Source: Rhododendron vialii (Eukaryota > Streptophyta > Magnoliopsida > Ericales > Ericaceae). From it: DNA of 64,000 bases. The notes under the pieces are model-generated. The model was not told the origin of the DNA, did not search any database, and saw only the letters and a list, made by a program, of their open reading frames with translations. Position numbers and translations under genes: made by a program. The stretch is from contig NC_080568.1 in NCBI RefSeq assembly GCF_030253575.1, positions 28,354,001 to 28,418,000 on the forward strand, given 5' to 3'. Below, piece after piece: positions 30,701 to 47,930 of this stretch; the first letter of the stretch is position 1, and the number at the start of each line of letters is the position of its first letter.

Positions 30701-33700
30701 ATTGTTATGGTAAATTGTGAAGAGAGGATTTAATGACTTCTACCATTGTCCTATCATGCCACCAGCAGTCAATGTGGAAATCAATCTAAAAGTACACAGA
30801 CAGCGCACTTAGGACTATGGTAGACTCGACGATCATTTCTTTTCTGTTAGCTCGGAAAGGGAAACTTTTCGGAAGGGTAAGGAAAGAATGAAAGAATTTG
30901 GTATCGAAATGGATTGTGTTTGGAGACAAAACTAGAACCTATAAATGTTAATGCATGTTCAATGATTACCTAATTGATTAGCTTGAGGTCTATCAATACT
31001 AGGTGTAAGGCAAACTCTTGCAATCATTGGATTGCTACTTGAAGGAAGCTAGTCTAATCCTTCCTTGGCTCTCTTCTTTTGCCTAAAGAGCTCTTTGTTT
31101 TCCTGCTAAGGATGTCGTTTTGTTTTGCTTTACGTTGTTTTCTTTCTTTTTCAGTAAGTGTCATGATTTTGATATGTTGCAGTCTATTTTGGCGTGTTTC
31201 GATGTCTTTGTTGGAAATATTGGTATTTCGGTATTCTATAAATGTTCCTTTATGTGAGTGCCCTAGAAAAAGAAACTATGATTATTGGAAAGAGGTTGAA
31301 GTTAAACACATTTTTTCTCCCTTTTCCAACTCATGTTCGGCAGCAGCACAACTAGGGCTGCTGAACAAACCAAACAGCTCGAGCTTGGCACAACTCTTGG
31401 CTCGTTCAAACTTGTTCACTAGAAATACAAGCCAAACTCAATCACTTTTGATTGTTTGTTTAGAAATTCGAGCCAAGCTTGAGCATAAGGGTGTTTGGCT
31501 CGATAGGCTCGTGAACAGAGGACCAATCCGTAGATACAGTAAAGATTGGGTAAATTAATAAATAGCATAAAGATACAAGATGTGACATTTTGGCATTCCT
31601 TTTTTCAGAACTTTTACCTAGTCTGTTTCCTATTTTCAGCTGAGTTTGGCAGTTGGCAGTTGGCAGTGTGCATTCCAATACGGCAATACCTATTGGTTCA
31701 AGTCCTCTCGTCTCATAGAATATGTGCAAAATATGATAAGTTGGGTGTGGAAGGCAAAAATTACTTTTTCAGTGTTTTTACAGACATAATAAGCCTGGAC
31801 ATTCAGTTTTGTCCAGATGTAGTCATGCAAAGCCTTTTTTCTTTTTTTTTAGCTCTTGTCATTTGGAACTTCACAAGATTAACTTTGGCTTGAAAGCTCG
31901 AGATTGATTTGCATATTTCACAAGCCAAGCCAAGCTTATCATGATCATAAAAGTCCAAATGTAAGCTGAGCTTGAACAATTGGTCTCAAAAAATTCTCAA
32001 GCTCGATCCAAGCCCGACCAGGTGTAAAAAGAGATCGAGCCAAGCTTGATCAATTCTGTGTTCAGCTTGTTTGGCTCAATTAACACCCCTACGCACACAA
32101 CTAAAGTCTCAACTGAGAAGAAAATCATAAACTATACAACTAAGAATCATGGAAAGAAGTAAAATAAAGACAATTTAAACACCAAGATTTTACAGTTTTT
32201 AGAAAATCCTACCTACGTGGCTACATCCACAGAGGTCTCCATTCCTTAGCCTCTCATCGGTTGTTAGGCATTTGTATTTCTTCTATTTCATGGATTGAGT
32301 TGGGCTCTAACCTACACTACCTTCTGGGCCTGGCTGGGACTTTGACTTGAATCTCTTGATGCTAGGGATTGGGTGCTTGAATCGGGACAGATAACTAGTT
32401 AATTGAAGATTGCAATCTCACTGGCTATCCTATTGCTTTGGTTGGGCTTGCTGTTGCCCAGTGAGGGTCATGACTACCTTGCTTCCATAGCACTAACTTA
32501 ACTAACTTATGCATTCAAGAATTAGGCCATGGGTAGTTTTCCTCCTGTCAATGGAAACTGTAGACCATATATAGGCCATCTGTTCCTCCTCAGAATGTTG
32601 GCATGCTCATTCATATCCTATGATAGCTTCCTCATTCGGAAGTCCAGTTCAAGCTCAGAAGTATGGTGATGGCCTGTCTTTGTTTCGGGCTTTCAAGTCT
32701 TCGTTTGGATTTGAATCGTGATTCCTGAGACATGTGCCTAAGGAACTCACCTTGTGTTCTGTTCTTTATGGTGAGAAAATCATACACAGAAAACCTTGAG
32801 TTTGAAAAGCCAAACGCAAGTTCCTTGTACACCTATTCGAAAGTGTCACCTCTAACGAACGCAATCTCTTACCCAAGTCCTGACTTGACACTTGCACCAC
32901 TGGCTTTCACTTTTATGTACCCATGTATTCACCAAAACTGTGTACATTTGAAACACTCCTATACATTAGGGACAATGAGTGTAAGTAATCATGGTTCATG
33001 AACAAGAAACATAGGTTAGCAAATAGCAATTCTCCAACGGCCTCCCTTGGGACTTCTAACAATCACACAGGACTTCGAACTTAATAGCTGGTATTCAAAC
33101 CCACTGCATTTGGAATTTGAACAATCCCAGCATTTTGGAAGGAAGCCTTTATCTAGCTGTTTGAGACATGGCTTGTAGATTACATGGAATACGGCTTGTA
33201 GTTGTGAAATGGCACTGACATTGTTCGGATTGTCTCTGAATCAGGTTCGAGATCTATGTTTAGCTTTGGAAATGTTACTGGGGGAAAGAGATCTATGGTT
33301 AGCTTTGAAGACAATAATTGGGGGAAAGGAACAGATGGATCGCTCTTCCACATGTTTGATCCAGAAGAGTGTATTGATGAGGAACTGGATGAATACTTAC
33401 ATCAAAATGAAAAGAAGAGGCGTCTTACCCCTAGCCAGATCAAATTTCTGGAGAAGAATTTTGAGCTAGACAACAAGCTTGAGCCAGAAAGAAAAATCCA
33501 ACTTGCAAATGATATTGGTTTGCAGCCTCGGCAGGTCGCGATATGGTTTCAAAACCGCAGGGCACGGCTGAAGACAAATCATCTGGAGAAGGATTACAAG
33601 GAACTGCAAGCTAGGTACAACAATCTCAAGGCCGACTTCGATAGCATCCTTGTGGAGAGGGAGAAACTGAAAGCCGAGGTAATGTTACATGCATAGGAAT

Positions 33701-34584
33701 TTATTAATAAACTATTGGAATCGTCGCGATTAACTCTATTTTATTTTTTTCATTCTTATCCATTCAATTCTCAATTAACAATGAATATAGAAAAGAATAG
33801 AATTTCAATGTTATAGAACATGACAATCAGTATAGACTATGAAACAATCTATTTTGATATCATTTATTAGGTAGAAAATAGTATCAGAGAATTATAAAAT
33901 GTTTTATAATTAGACATCTGTGATTTGGAATGGAATATCAAAGTGTTTAAATCCGTTATTTCATACAATTGCTTCTAAAAGCTTAATTAAATCTTTGATT
34001 TCCACCACTTAATTTCAGATAGTATTATTCTTACTGATATTTTTTGTTTTCCTTCCATTTTCCCCTCTGATTTATATTTTTGCCCTGTTTGAAAATTGAT
34101 TTCTCTATCATCAAATAGGAAAATTTGCATCTATGATTTTAGATGAGTTATGCCCCTGATGAAAATTATGGCTCCTCTCCTCTCCCGCTTGAGTAACAGT
34201 TATAAATTTTCCTTTCAGGTTCATCAAATGACAGAAAATCTGCTTTTTGGGCAGAAAGAGAAGGGAAACTTGGAATCTCAACCACCACCAGAAAATCCCG
34301 TCGTGGGTTCTGTTTCTGACGACGAAGTATCAAAAGTTTCCATTTTGGCTTGTACTGATGTTATGGATTCAGATAGCCCGCGTTACAATCATGCGTTTTC
34401 CTCTTCTCGCTTCGAACCTGACCAGTCAGACCTATCTCGCGATGAGGAAGATAATTTTAGCAGGAACCTCGAATCTGAATACATTTTTCCAAATATTGGA
34501 TACACTGATTGCTCAGAACCATCTGCAGATTCTTGTTATTTCGGATTCCCGGTTGAAGATCAAAGCTTTGTTTTATGGTCGTAG
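27799..34584 (+). CDS. HD-Zip class I transcription factor (HAT5/ATHB1-like)
   Basis: Three exons, 27799-27937, 33245-33678 and 34219-34584, give 312 residues; all introns are GT-AG and the split Gly47 codon keeps frame. The N-terminus MACRSLVCGGGSN with FLGSRSM recalls dicot HAT5-like proteins. Homeodomain residues about 100-159 (EKKRRLTPSQIKFLEKNFEL, QVAIWFQNRRARLKT) are followed directly by a zipper, L160-L167-L174-I181-L188-M195. HD-Zip I factors bind CAATNATTG-type sites as dimers and act in light, growth and water responses. The residue after NRRAR, homeodomain position 56, is Leu, where class I proteins have Trp. The C-terminus is acidic and Ser-rich and ends FVLWS, fit for activation. 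The first intron is 5.3 kb. Confidence 0.93.
28298..28635 (+). pseudogene. Coding-like remnant in HD-Zip intron 1, unknown
   Basis: The plus strand reads LTHGNESSDSQNYDYESSDS then HSYPNPPHYPPSYG. After a frameshift near 28490 it continues YGHNPTYPYPSSKQSNKDR to a stop at about 28628. The Ser/Asp duplication and the Tyr/Pro-rich tail look like protein composition across both frames. I cannot name the family. It may be a retrocopy or captured fragment lying in the intron. Confidence 0.3.
29852..30400. repeat. Direct duplication, period about 322 bp
   Basis: Within HD-Zip intron 1, the blocks gtgtaaaagcatcattaatg (29852), aggttcatatag.. and tttgagttgattagagattt recur from 30174 in the same order with about 80-85 per cent identity by eye. 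This is a diverged tandem duplication. Confidence 0.75.
31353..32091. mobile_element. hAT-like MITE in HD-Zip intron 1
   Basis: It starts tagggctgctgaacaaacca and ends with the complement of gttaattgagccaaacaagc, followed by acacccctac. Terminal repeats are imperfect but long. Possible 8-bp flanks (agcacaac and acacaac-type) are not exact. The interior carries repeated gctcgagc / aagcttga words typical of this common plant MITE. No transposase is present. Confidence 0.5.
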
Positions 34585-35101
34585 TAATTTAATGTCAGGT
34601 ATAGTCTCTATCTTGTTTTTGTACTTCCATAAGCAATAAATCCAATCAAGGCACCCTAAACCGGATGTCGCCGGTTGTTATTTCAGTTGGAAATGGTCAT
34701 GTTGCCCCTTGTGTAATTTAATGTCAGGTATAGTCTCTATCTTGTTTTTGTGCCAGACGTGTGTTGTACTGACAGTATTGAATAAATGTGACGTGTTCTA
34801 TATTTTGGTTATTCTGCAACCATGAAAGTAACTGAATCAGTCTGGATGTCTGGAGTTGGCTGGACTAGAGCTCCAATGCACAAGTCCTTGCTTGTTTTTG
34901 CTAACCCAAAAGGGTGGGGGAGGAGGCGAGCAGGTGTAGAAGCCCTACCCCGGGCGTGATCATAGGAATCCCAAACCTATAGCAGGCCCGGCAAGGAACA
35001 AAATAGCCATTGCAACTATCGCCCCATCAAGGGGTAGTGGAACACAGCCGCACTTTGTAGGGGGCAAAGTTTGAGAGGGCGTTGTTAGCAAGATTTTAAC
35101 C
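34585..35101. other. 3' flank of HD-Zip gene; repeat-like DNA
   Basis: This holds the HD-Zip 3' untranslated region, in which aatttaatgtcaggtatagt is present twice (34587 and 34717). From about 34900, a GC-richer stretch (aagggtgggggaggaggcga.. to gccccatcaagggg) looks like an unnamed dispersed repeat into which the downstream LTR inserted. Confidence 0.4.
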
Positions 35102-35106
35102 TTGGA

Positions 35107-35283
35107 TGTAACGTCCTTTTTAATTGAGGTGCTTAAATGTTATATTTAATAACCTAAAGGACTAAAGTGCGATTTTTTTATTAGAGTGGTGCATGTGTGC
35201 CGTGTGTTTGTGTGAGGTGGTGTGTGTGTGTTTCCTTTTAAAACAAAAGAAAAGAAAGAAAACCCATCAGGAGAGGTTCCAAC

Positions 35284-35327
<44 letters not shown>

Positions 35328-37559
35328 AGCCGGTGGAAGAAGGAGAAGAGAAAGGGGAAGTGAGAGCTAGGTTGAATTGGAAACTTTGTAAGGTAATTCA
35401 TGATCTTCTTTACTTGAATTTATGATTTTGTTGTTCAATTCCCTACCTGGCATCTAGTTAGAGGTGAATTGAATTCATGGGAGAAGGGTTTTTGAGGTTG
35501 GAATTGGGTTTAATTTCAGAAAATTCGGGGTATGATATGAATATGCATAACTGTGTTGAACCAAATTGAAACTGTTCTATTTTTGACGAATTTATTCAAG
35601 GTACCTAGAAATCTTCTAAATTCTTGAAAAAAAATCCTGAAGGTTCATCTGTGAGTCTATTGCATCGTGTTAAATTTTCAGAAAATAACTCGAAGTGGTT
35701 TGGCCTACAAAATTCGTGGACTGAACTGGTGTCTGATTCGCGTCTGTGCAGACAGCACAGACACGTGTTGGAAAAACGGGCATAACTTCTTGCTCGGGTA
35801 TCGGTTTTACGCACCGTTTCTTGATTCCGAAACTAGACTCGTATATCTTTCTGAATATGTATGGGTTGTGTCGTGGTTCTTTCTAGATTATAGCAGTTTT
35901 TGAATTAAAGTTCAGGTTTTGGTACTTCTGAAATTCTGGACAGCTTTTGGCTTGTGTTCGTCATGAAATTCCTCAAGATTAAGCATGCTGGGTGGACATG
36001 GGTTCTCATGAGTCTTAAACATGGATCAATTGGTGATGTTTTGGTGTTGGAATTATTGGAAAATATTGAGTATGTGATTTTTAATGAGCTTTCGATCGCA
36101 GACTGTTCTGCTGAAAACTGTGAATTCTGCTTTAGATATGTAACTTCATTTGAGCGTATCCTGGTCATTCAGACTCTGTTTAGGACAAATTTTATATCAA
36201 AATTCATGTACCGGAGGTGTACTTTCTAATGGTGGTGGTTTCATAATCTGGTTTTAACCCTATAAGAAGTTATAAGCAGAATACGACAGGCTGGTCATAG
36301 ATTTCAAACCAAATGTAGGGGTTATGTGGTGTTTGAGTGTTACGCTTGTTTAGGGACACTTCTAAACCTTTGAGATAGACATGTTAGTATGCGTTAAGTA
36401 TTGTTAATCTATTGTTGGTATTATAGAGTATTGTTAGGAGGTAGTTTTGACGTTTAAGCGTTCAATAAACTGATATGGTTAGCTTGTGGTTAGGTAACAA
36501 GCCGATCAATTGGAGAGATTCCGAAACTGTAAGTTTGGCGTACCTCGATCGATACAAGGTGAGTGTGTCTGATATGGTTCTTCCCAATAAAATGTTGCTG
36601 TGGTGGTGAGTGTATATCTTGCTAATCGTAGTAAGCTTTCGATATGGTTATCTTTAATGAGATATTGCTGTAATGGTGAGTGTATATCATGCTATTGTTG
36701 TTTAGCTTATGATATGTGAGTGTTTGATTCATATATGTTGTTCTATATTGAATTGAACTTGATTGTTGGCTTAGTGCCCGGTGATTGGCTTTATGCCAAA
36801 AGGCTTTATGCCTTAAACTATTGGCTGTGTGCCCGGTGATTGGCTTTATGCCATATGGCTTTATGCCTTAAACTATTGGCTGTGTGCCCGGTGATTGGCT
36901 TAATGCCAAAAGGCTTTATGCCTTAAATTATTGGCTATGTGCCCGGTGTTGCTCTTAATTTTTCGATAAACTGTTGACAAGTTGAGATTATCTTTTAGCT
37001 GTTGGATATTACTGTTATGTTGTAATTGGAGGATGTGGTGATTATATCTGTTATGTACATTTGAGTATCTCAGATATGTTGAGAATTTATATTTTGGTTG
37101 TTATTTATTCGGTTGTTGCTATATTTTGTTGAGCATTTCTATATCTCACACACTCTGGCTTTCCTTTTTGGTCTGCCAGGTAGCAGGTTGCGTAGAGTGG
37201 GTCCACTACCGGTCATCGTGTTGAGAAGTGTTTGGGCTAGCATTAGATGATGTGGATGAACGAGTTGGTTGTAGGTAGTAAACTAAAAAGTTGATTTATG
37301 TAAGTTATAAATAAGTCGTTGGTGGATGTATTAAAGTGTAAAATTTTTAAAGTATTGTAAAACTATATTGTTGTTTAGTTGTGCGAGATCGTGGTTGGTT
37401 GGTCGATACGTCGACTCATTTTTATGTTAAGGTGATAAGTCTTCCGCTGGGTGTTATTCTGACAGGTTGTGAGGTGTGGTTCGGTTTTGGTGTGGAATGT
37501 CACGTGGTCGCGTCGACTCGGGCCCACATTGGGTGCCGTTTGCGGGGCGGGGCGTGACA
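35107..37559. mobile_element. Solo LTR, 2453 bp, exact 5-bp target duplication
   Basis: It begins TGTAACG, ends CGTGACA, and is flanked by TTGGA at 35102-35106 and 37560-37564. These ends are usual for plant Ty3/Gypsy LTRs. No gag-pol frame, primer-binding site or second LTR is inside, so I read it as a solo LTR left by recombination. It contains a (GA)n tract (35288-35325), and three and a bit copies of a 55-bp repeat (36774-36945, ggctttatgcc..gtgcccgg). The identical target duplications suggest a fairly recent insertion. Confidence 0.88.
36774..36945. repeat. 55-bp tandem repeat inside the solo LTR
   Basis: The phrase gtgcccggtgattggct recurs at 36774, 36829 and 36884 and partly at 36939, a constant 55-bp period with few changes. 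Confidence 0.92.
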
Positions 37560-37921
37560 TTGGACCTCTTAACCACCCAAACCACTTGAGAGTGAGCCTT
37601 GAACTGCCAAGCTACCACCATTGTGGTCAAGCCCTTGCTCCTTTGGAATGGAGTAATAGCCTGCTTATTGTCAAAATAGTAAAAAGAAATTTTAAAGGTA
37701 ATGATGATTTCAGACCAAATAGTTGGATTCAATAGAGTGATCAGTCAGGGGATGGAAAAAAGTACTCCGTATTATCTTTTTTTCTTGTTCGCCCTGGTTA
37801 GGTCGCTCATGCCGAAATTACCCTTTGAAACTTCGCGTTCATCTGAAAAATGTGTTCTGAGCCCATGGATTTTGAAATTTCATGCAAAGTTAAATTCTTT
37901 TGTATGGCTCCTGTGAAGCAT

Positions 37922-38795
37922 GATCATCCGGAGTCCGGCTCATCTTCAATCCATAAAGAATTGGAGGATCCTCCAATTCTAATTCAATAGTCAGGATTAT
38001 TTAGTAACTCCAACACCAAAGCTCATCTGGCATTCCATGGGCATCCAATTACTCCCCAAATATTTCCCAATTATATAAGCGTCTGCCCCGTTAAACCTGC
38101 CTCTTGAGGATTTTTTTTTATTTATATAGCTCATGTTTTGCCATTTCGGTTATATTATCTTTTTTTGAATTATCTTGTTGTAGTGAAACTCCACAACTCA
38201 TGTTTTGCCATTTCGGTTATATTATCTTTTTTTGAATTATCTTGTTGTAGTGAAACTCCACAACTAATGACTCTCTGTCAGTATGCTTCATGTGCAAGTG
38301 CAACTTATACTAATTAGCTGCTTCATAATTTTTTTTATAACCGGATGTTTGGGCTAGCTTGCGCACACCTCAACTAATTCTGGAGTCCTGAAAATAATGA
38401 TCGGGCAAAACTGACAGTGGCCCCAAGTGATTTCAACTTTTTTACATACAAAAACAACTACAATGAGCATGCAACATCATGGAAATATACTAGTATTAGT
38501 AAAAAAAAAAATTCTTATAAGCTACATAATATCAACAAAAGAAACCATGCTGAAAGGAAAAAAAAATTACTGATATAACATTAGTGTGGGAAAAAAAAAT
38601 CCTCATCAGTTATATAAAAAAAAATCATTCCCGAGACAGGTTTAACGGGAAGGGAAGATACTTATGTAATTGGGTGTCAACAGAATACTATATGAGCTTC
38701 GGGGTTGTAGTTGCTAGAATAATCCTGACCATTAAATTAGAATTGGAGAATCCTCCAATTCTCTATGAATTGGAGAGGAGCCGGACTCGATCATC
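37922..38795. mobile_element. Foldback element, about 200-bp arms
   Basis: The left arm (37922-38115) pairs with the right arm (38600-38795). Matched blocks are agtccggctc, gaattggagga.cctccaatt, tggtcaggattatt-type, caattacataag-type and cccgttaaacctg. The loop contains a perfect 67-bp tandem duplication. No transposase and no clear target duplication are seen, so the superfamily is undecided. Confidence 0.75.
38130..38263. repeat. Perfect 67-bp tandem duplication
   Basis: The unit starting ctcatgttttgccatttcgg at 38130 is repeated from 38197 without visible change, in the loop of the foldback element. Identity implies a recent event. Confidence 0.92.
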
Positions 38796-39339
38796 TCGCT
38801 GGAGTTTACATATCGGTGTTAAGATTTTTGCAAAACACTTTTTAGCAACATGTGAGTCAAATTCAAGTTTCTATTTCTCTTTTTCCTTTTCATTTGGATA
38901 CTCAAAGAATCTCCAGAATACGCTCGGAATATGCCAAGACTCTGTCGAAAAAAGTCAAAGATGCCATTATTGTTTAAGAATTACTCCTATTCAATAGATG
39001 ATCTTTATTTTCCAATAAACAGTTCTTTTTTTTTTTGAAAAGCCCAATAAACAGTTCAAGACGGTTGAAAATGATTTACATCCGCGTAGATGATTCGAGC
39101 TGTTCATTTTGCAGAAAGCAATTTTCTTAATCTTCTGTGTAAAAAATTAACTCAATCAAATACTTTTTAGGTACTTTATCAATTTGTCCAATTTGGTTCG
39201 AAATTCACAATCAGGAATTCTTCTTCTGAAGAAAAAAATCGACAAATTAATCAAGCACTTACCGTCGTTACCGATATTTGATTGAGCTTTTTTTTTTTTT
39301 CCATACAGAAAACTTGCAAGTGCCAGGGGGCCTGCCATG

Positions 39340-39503
39340 CACAAGTGCATAGCATGCATGTTGTGCACAATCTGGGCCATCCGGCGGTCCATATCTCATC
39401 TCGGCAATGAACGGTTCTTAATCGTTCATTGCCGAGATGAGATCCAGACTTTCGGATGGCCAAACAAACAACCGAAATGGTGCACAACATGTGTTGTGCA
39501 CAG
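39340..39503. mobile_element. Foldback element, family X copy 1
   Basis: The central palindrome atctcatctcggcaatgaac / gttcattgccgagatgagat, the flanks ggccatccg / cggatggcc and the outer gttgtgcac / gtgcacaac words make a hairpin of about 160 bp. The same palindrome is found at 49595-49793. Confidence 0.75.
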
Positions 39504-39912
39504 AAAAACCTGCTTTAATAGGAATTCCCGATGAAATACTCCTAGAAATGCGTTAAGAAAAACCAGAGACAACGGAAAACTGAAATTTTAAGTCTCTTAC
39601 ACAAAAGGTAGGAAAGCACCATGCCTTTCTATTCATCAAACACAAATAACAAAACCAATATACAGAACGACACAAATTTGAAAAACTCTAACATTTGCCT
39701 GCACAATTGCTTCCAACAGAACGGGATTCTCCAATCCATGCCACACTTTGTATTGCCAAAAAATAAGAAAACAAATCCCACCAAACGAAATCAAAAGAAT
39801 ATTTCGGGATGTCGAGCATATGGAACCGCTGCCACTGAACCTTCCATGTATTGGTTGTATCGATGATGAGAGCAACAATTCATAGGAATTTCCGGAAGTA
39901 TAAACCGTAAGC

Positions 39913-45264
<5,352 letters not shown>

Positions 45265-46547
45265 GGCTCAGTGGGTTGTTGTAAGTCCGCCGTGGGCGGT
45301 GGCGGTGGTGGTGAGGGGGTAGGAGAGAGGAGAGTTGTTGATGATTGGCATGACAGGGTGGGGGTGAGGAGTGAGAGAAAACGCGGGGGGGGTCAGTTGA
45401 GAGAAAAGTGGTTTTTTTTGAAAAAGGTCATTAGTAGGAGTAGTACTGTAGTAGTATTTTTAAGCACAAGCTTAAAGAGGTGGAGTATTTAGACTCATCT
45501 ACCTCGAGATTGGAGAAATTACACTTTGTTACTGTATTTTAGGTCAAAATGGAGTAGTTACTTCTGGAGTAGTAAAATTTGGCTAGGGCTGCGTTCTCTT
45601 GGACTAAATTTATACTTAATTTAAATTTGAAAATTTTGTTCTTATATGAATTTTTTCGCATTTGTTTGTTTTGTGTCAAATTTTTGTAGGTTATTGATTC
45701 GTATCGACGAGAGGAATTAGAAAAATAAAATTTTGGCACTTTTACCCAAATATTTTGAAAAATAACCACTTTTTAGCGCAAAAATGTCATTTTTTCCGGA
45801 TTTTAATAAAACTTTGAAAAGTTTCAAGAAAGTTTCATTAAAATCCTAAACTTTTTCCAGGAAAAATTTAATTAAAATTTGGACCGTTGATTGCCGAAAT
45901 GGACGGTTGTGATTTGACGCCTCCGCAAATGATTTGTTCGTCATGAATTAGTCTAACAGCAAAATTTATGCCTGATAAATCAAAGTGAGTGAACCAACTG
46001 GGTAAACTCAATTCCTTCAAAGATTATAAAAAACTTTTTCGTCATTCAAAAAAAAAAAGATAAATTCAATTGATCAGGACTCTTGCATCTCAATGAGAGA
46101 AAGAGATGAGAGAGAAATTCTATAGAAGAAAAATGACACGAGGGTGGGGAATCATTAGCTTTAATTGTTTTTCATGGAATACCACGTACCCACCCTAAAT
46201 CCCTATCTTCGTAGGGTAAAATTCAATGAGAAATTCATCTCAAGAAAGATTAGTGTAATTACGTAAAAGTTACGGGGCTACGTATAATTTCTCTAAACCT
46301 CGAGTGAAACAGTTTGTTTAGGTATTTACCCTAAACTAATGACAAACATAATAGAGTTATGCATTGGATAATCATTGTTTACTGGGCAAAGCCGCCAAGA
46401 TGTAGCGACAGTTGAAATAAATTTACAAAAATATCCTTCTGTGTTAAAGCATAGTTTTCCAAAATAAGCCCCGGGCTTTTTTTATTTAAGAAAATTACTA
46501 GCATTTATTTGTTTTGCGCCAAGATTTTGTGGATTGTAAATTTGTCT
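45265..46547. other. CDPK leader and promoter region, then AT-rich DNA
   Basis: A GC-rich leader at about 45265-45400 precedes the minus-strand start. Beyond about 45580, a stretch with words like cgacgaga..gaattagaaaaataaaa appears to be a distant relative of the tandem repeat at 46548. No gene is seen. Confidence 0.4.
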
Positions 46548-47062
46548 CGACGAGAAGAATCGGAAAACGAAAAAAGTTATGACTGTCACTCTCTTCTTCT
46601 TTTTTTGGAAATATCCGGCTTTTAACACTTGTAGCAAAAAAATTGAGCTAAAAGTGCTAAAACTTGGACAGTTTCAAAAAAATGGTAAAAAATCATAATT
46701 ATTTATTTTTTTGATTTCTCTCGTCAAGAGAAAAAAATAATAGTAATTCATAAGAAACTAACGCAAAATTATTAAGTGTGAAAAAAATTAAATAAGAACA
46801 AAAAAAACGACGAGAAGAATCGAAAAAGGAAAAAATTTATGACTGTTAATCTCTTCTTCTTTTTTTGGAAATATCCAGCTTTTAACACTTCTAGCAAAAA
46901 AAACTGAGCTGAAAGTGCTAAAACTTGGACATTTTCAAAAAAATTGGAAAAAAATCATAATTATTTATTTTTTTGATTGCTCTCGTCAAGATAAATCAAT
47001 AATTCATAAGAAACTAACGAAAAAATTAATAAGTTTGAAAAAAATTAAATAAGAACCAAAAA
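46548..47062. repeat. 260-bp tandem duplication, AT-rich
   Basis: The unit starting cgacgagaagaatcg at 46548 is repeated from 46808 with about 90 per cent identity by eye (tcttcttctttttttggaaa, cttttaacacttgtagc / cttctagc, gaaactaacg). Confidence 0.9.
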
Positions 47063-47627
47063 AAAAAGCCCAAGCTTTTTCGCAAAGGATGGGAATTGTT
47101 TTATTTATTTATTTATCTGCAAGGATGGGAATTGGCTTTGGTCTGAGTTGGGAGGAAATTTCAGGTGTGTCAACACTTCCAGTCAGAAATGATCAACAAA
47201 AAAAAGAGTCAGAAACCGGGGAATTATTCCTTATTCAAAAGAGGATGGCTTTTGACCCTCTCAAACCACTAAAGCCAAAGGGTGACCTAAAATTATTGAC
47301 CTCGTAGATTCTCACACAATATAATACTCACGTAATACTATCGCATGACAATTCCTTACTCCACTATTTCGTTTCGTTTAGACTTTAGATAGTTTTCACT
47401 TGTTAAAATTGGCTACCAAACACTTTGATCCACGATTAATTGGAGAGAGAGAACACTTGGATGATTAGTTCTTGTTCATTTTAAGGTTAATTGGTAGATG
47501 TTTGAGGTACTAAGCGGAGAGAGATAGAGATAAACGAGAATAATAAGCGAAGATGCTCCAAGAAAATAATAACTTTTCAATGAGATAGTAAAAGAGAATC
47601 CAAAAATAATAAAAATAAAGGGACTAA
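47063..47627. other. Intergenic
   Basis: AT-rich. A 72-codon plus-strand open frame at 47089-47307 has no recognisable motif. Nothing else is supported. Confidence 0.3.
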
Positions 47628-47927
47628 GAGCATCTCCAACCCTGATTTTTATATTGCCTAGTGAAAAGTGCAAAAAATGTCATATTCATAAATTTTGATG
47701 TTCTCATTCATCCATGCACTACTCCAGCCATACTCAAACAAACTTTAGAAAAATTATTGGTGGGCGTGACGAGTTACCGTAGCAGAAAAGAGTTATTACT
47801 TTTCTCGCAAAAATAATAAAAAGGTATAATGACGATCTTCCTGGCGAGGCTGCTGGTAGAGGGTTTTGTTGGTTTTGCTCGGCAGTTTCTCCGAATCAGA
47901 GTAAAAGCGAGACGGTTGAAGATGCTC
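47628..47927. mobile_element. Tourist-like MITE, TAA target duplication
   Basis: It starts gagcatctccaaccct, ends with the complement ggttgaagatgctc, and has TAA on both sides (47625-47627, 47928-47930). At 300 bp and AT-rich, it is related in termini to the 25544 element. Confidence 0.8.
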
Positions 47928-47930
47928 TAA

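Noticed and set aside
31079..31893. Plus-strand frames of 159 and 115 codons in HD-Zip intron 1
   Set aside because: They overlap the hAT-like MITE and show no protein motif.
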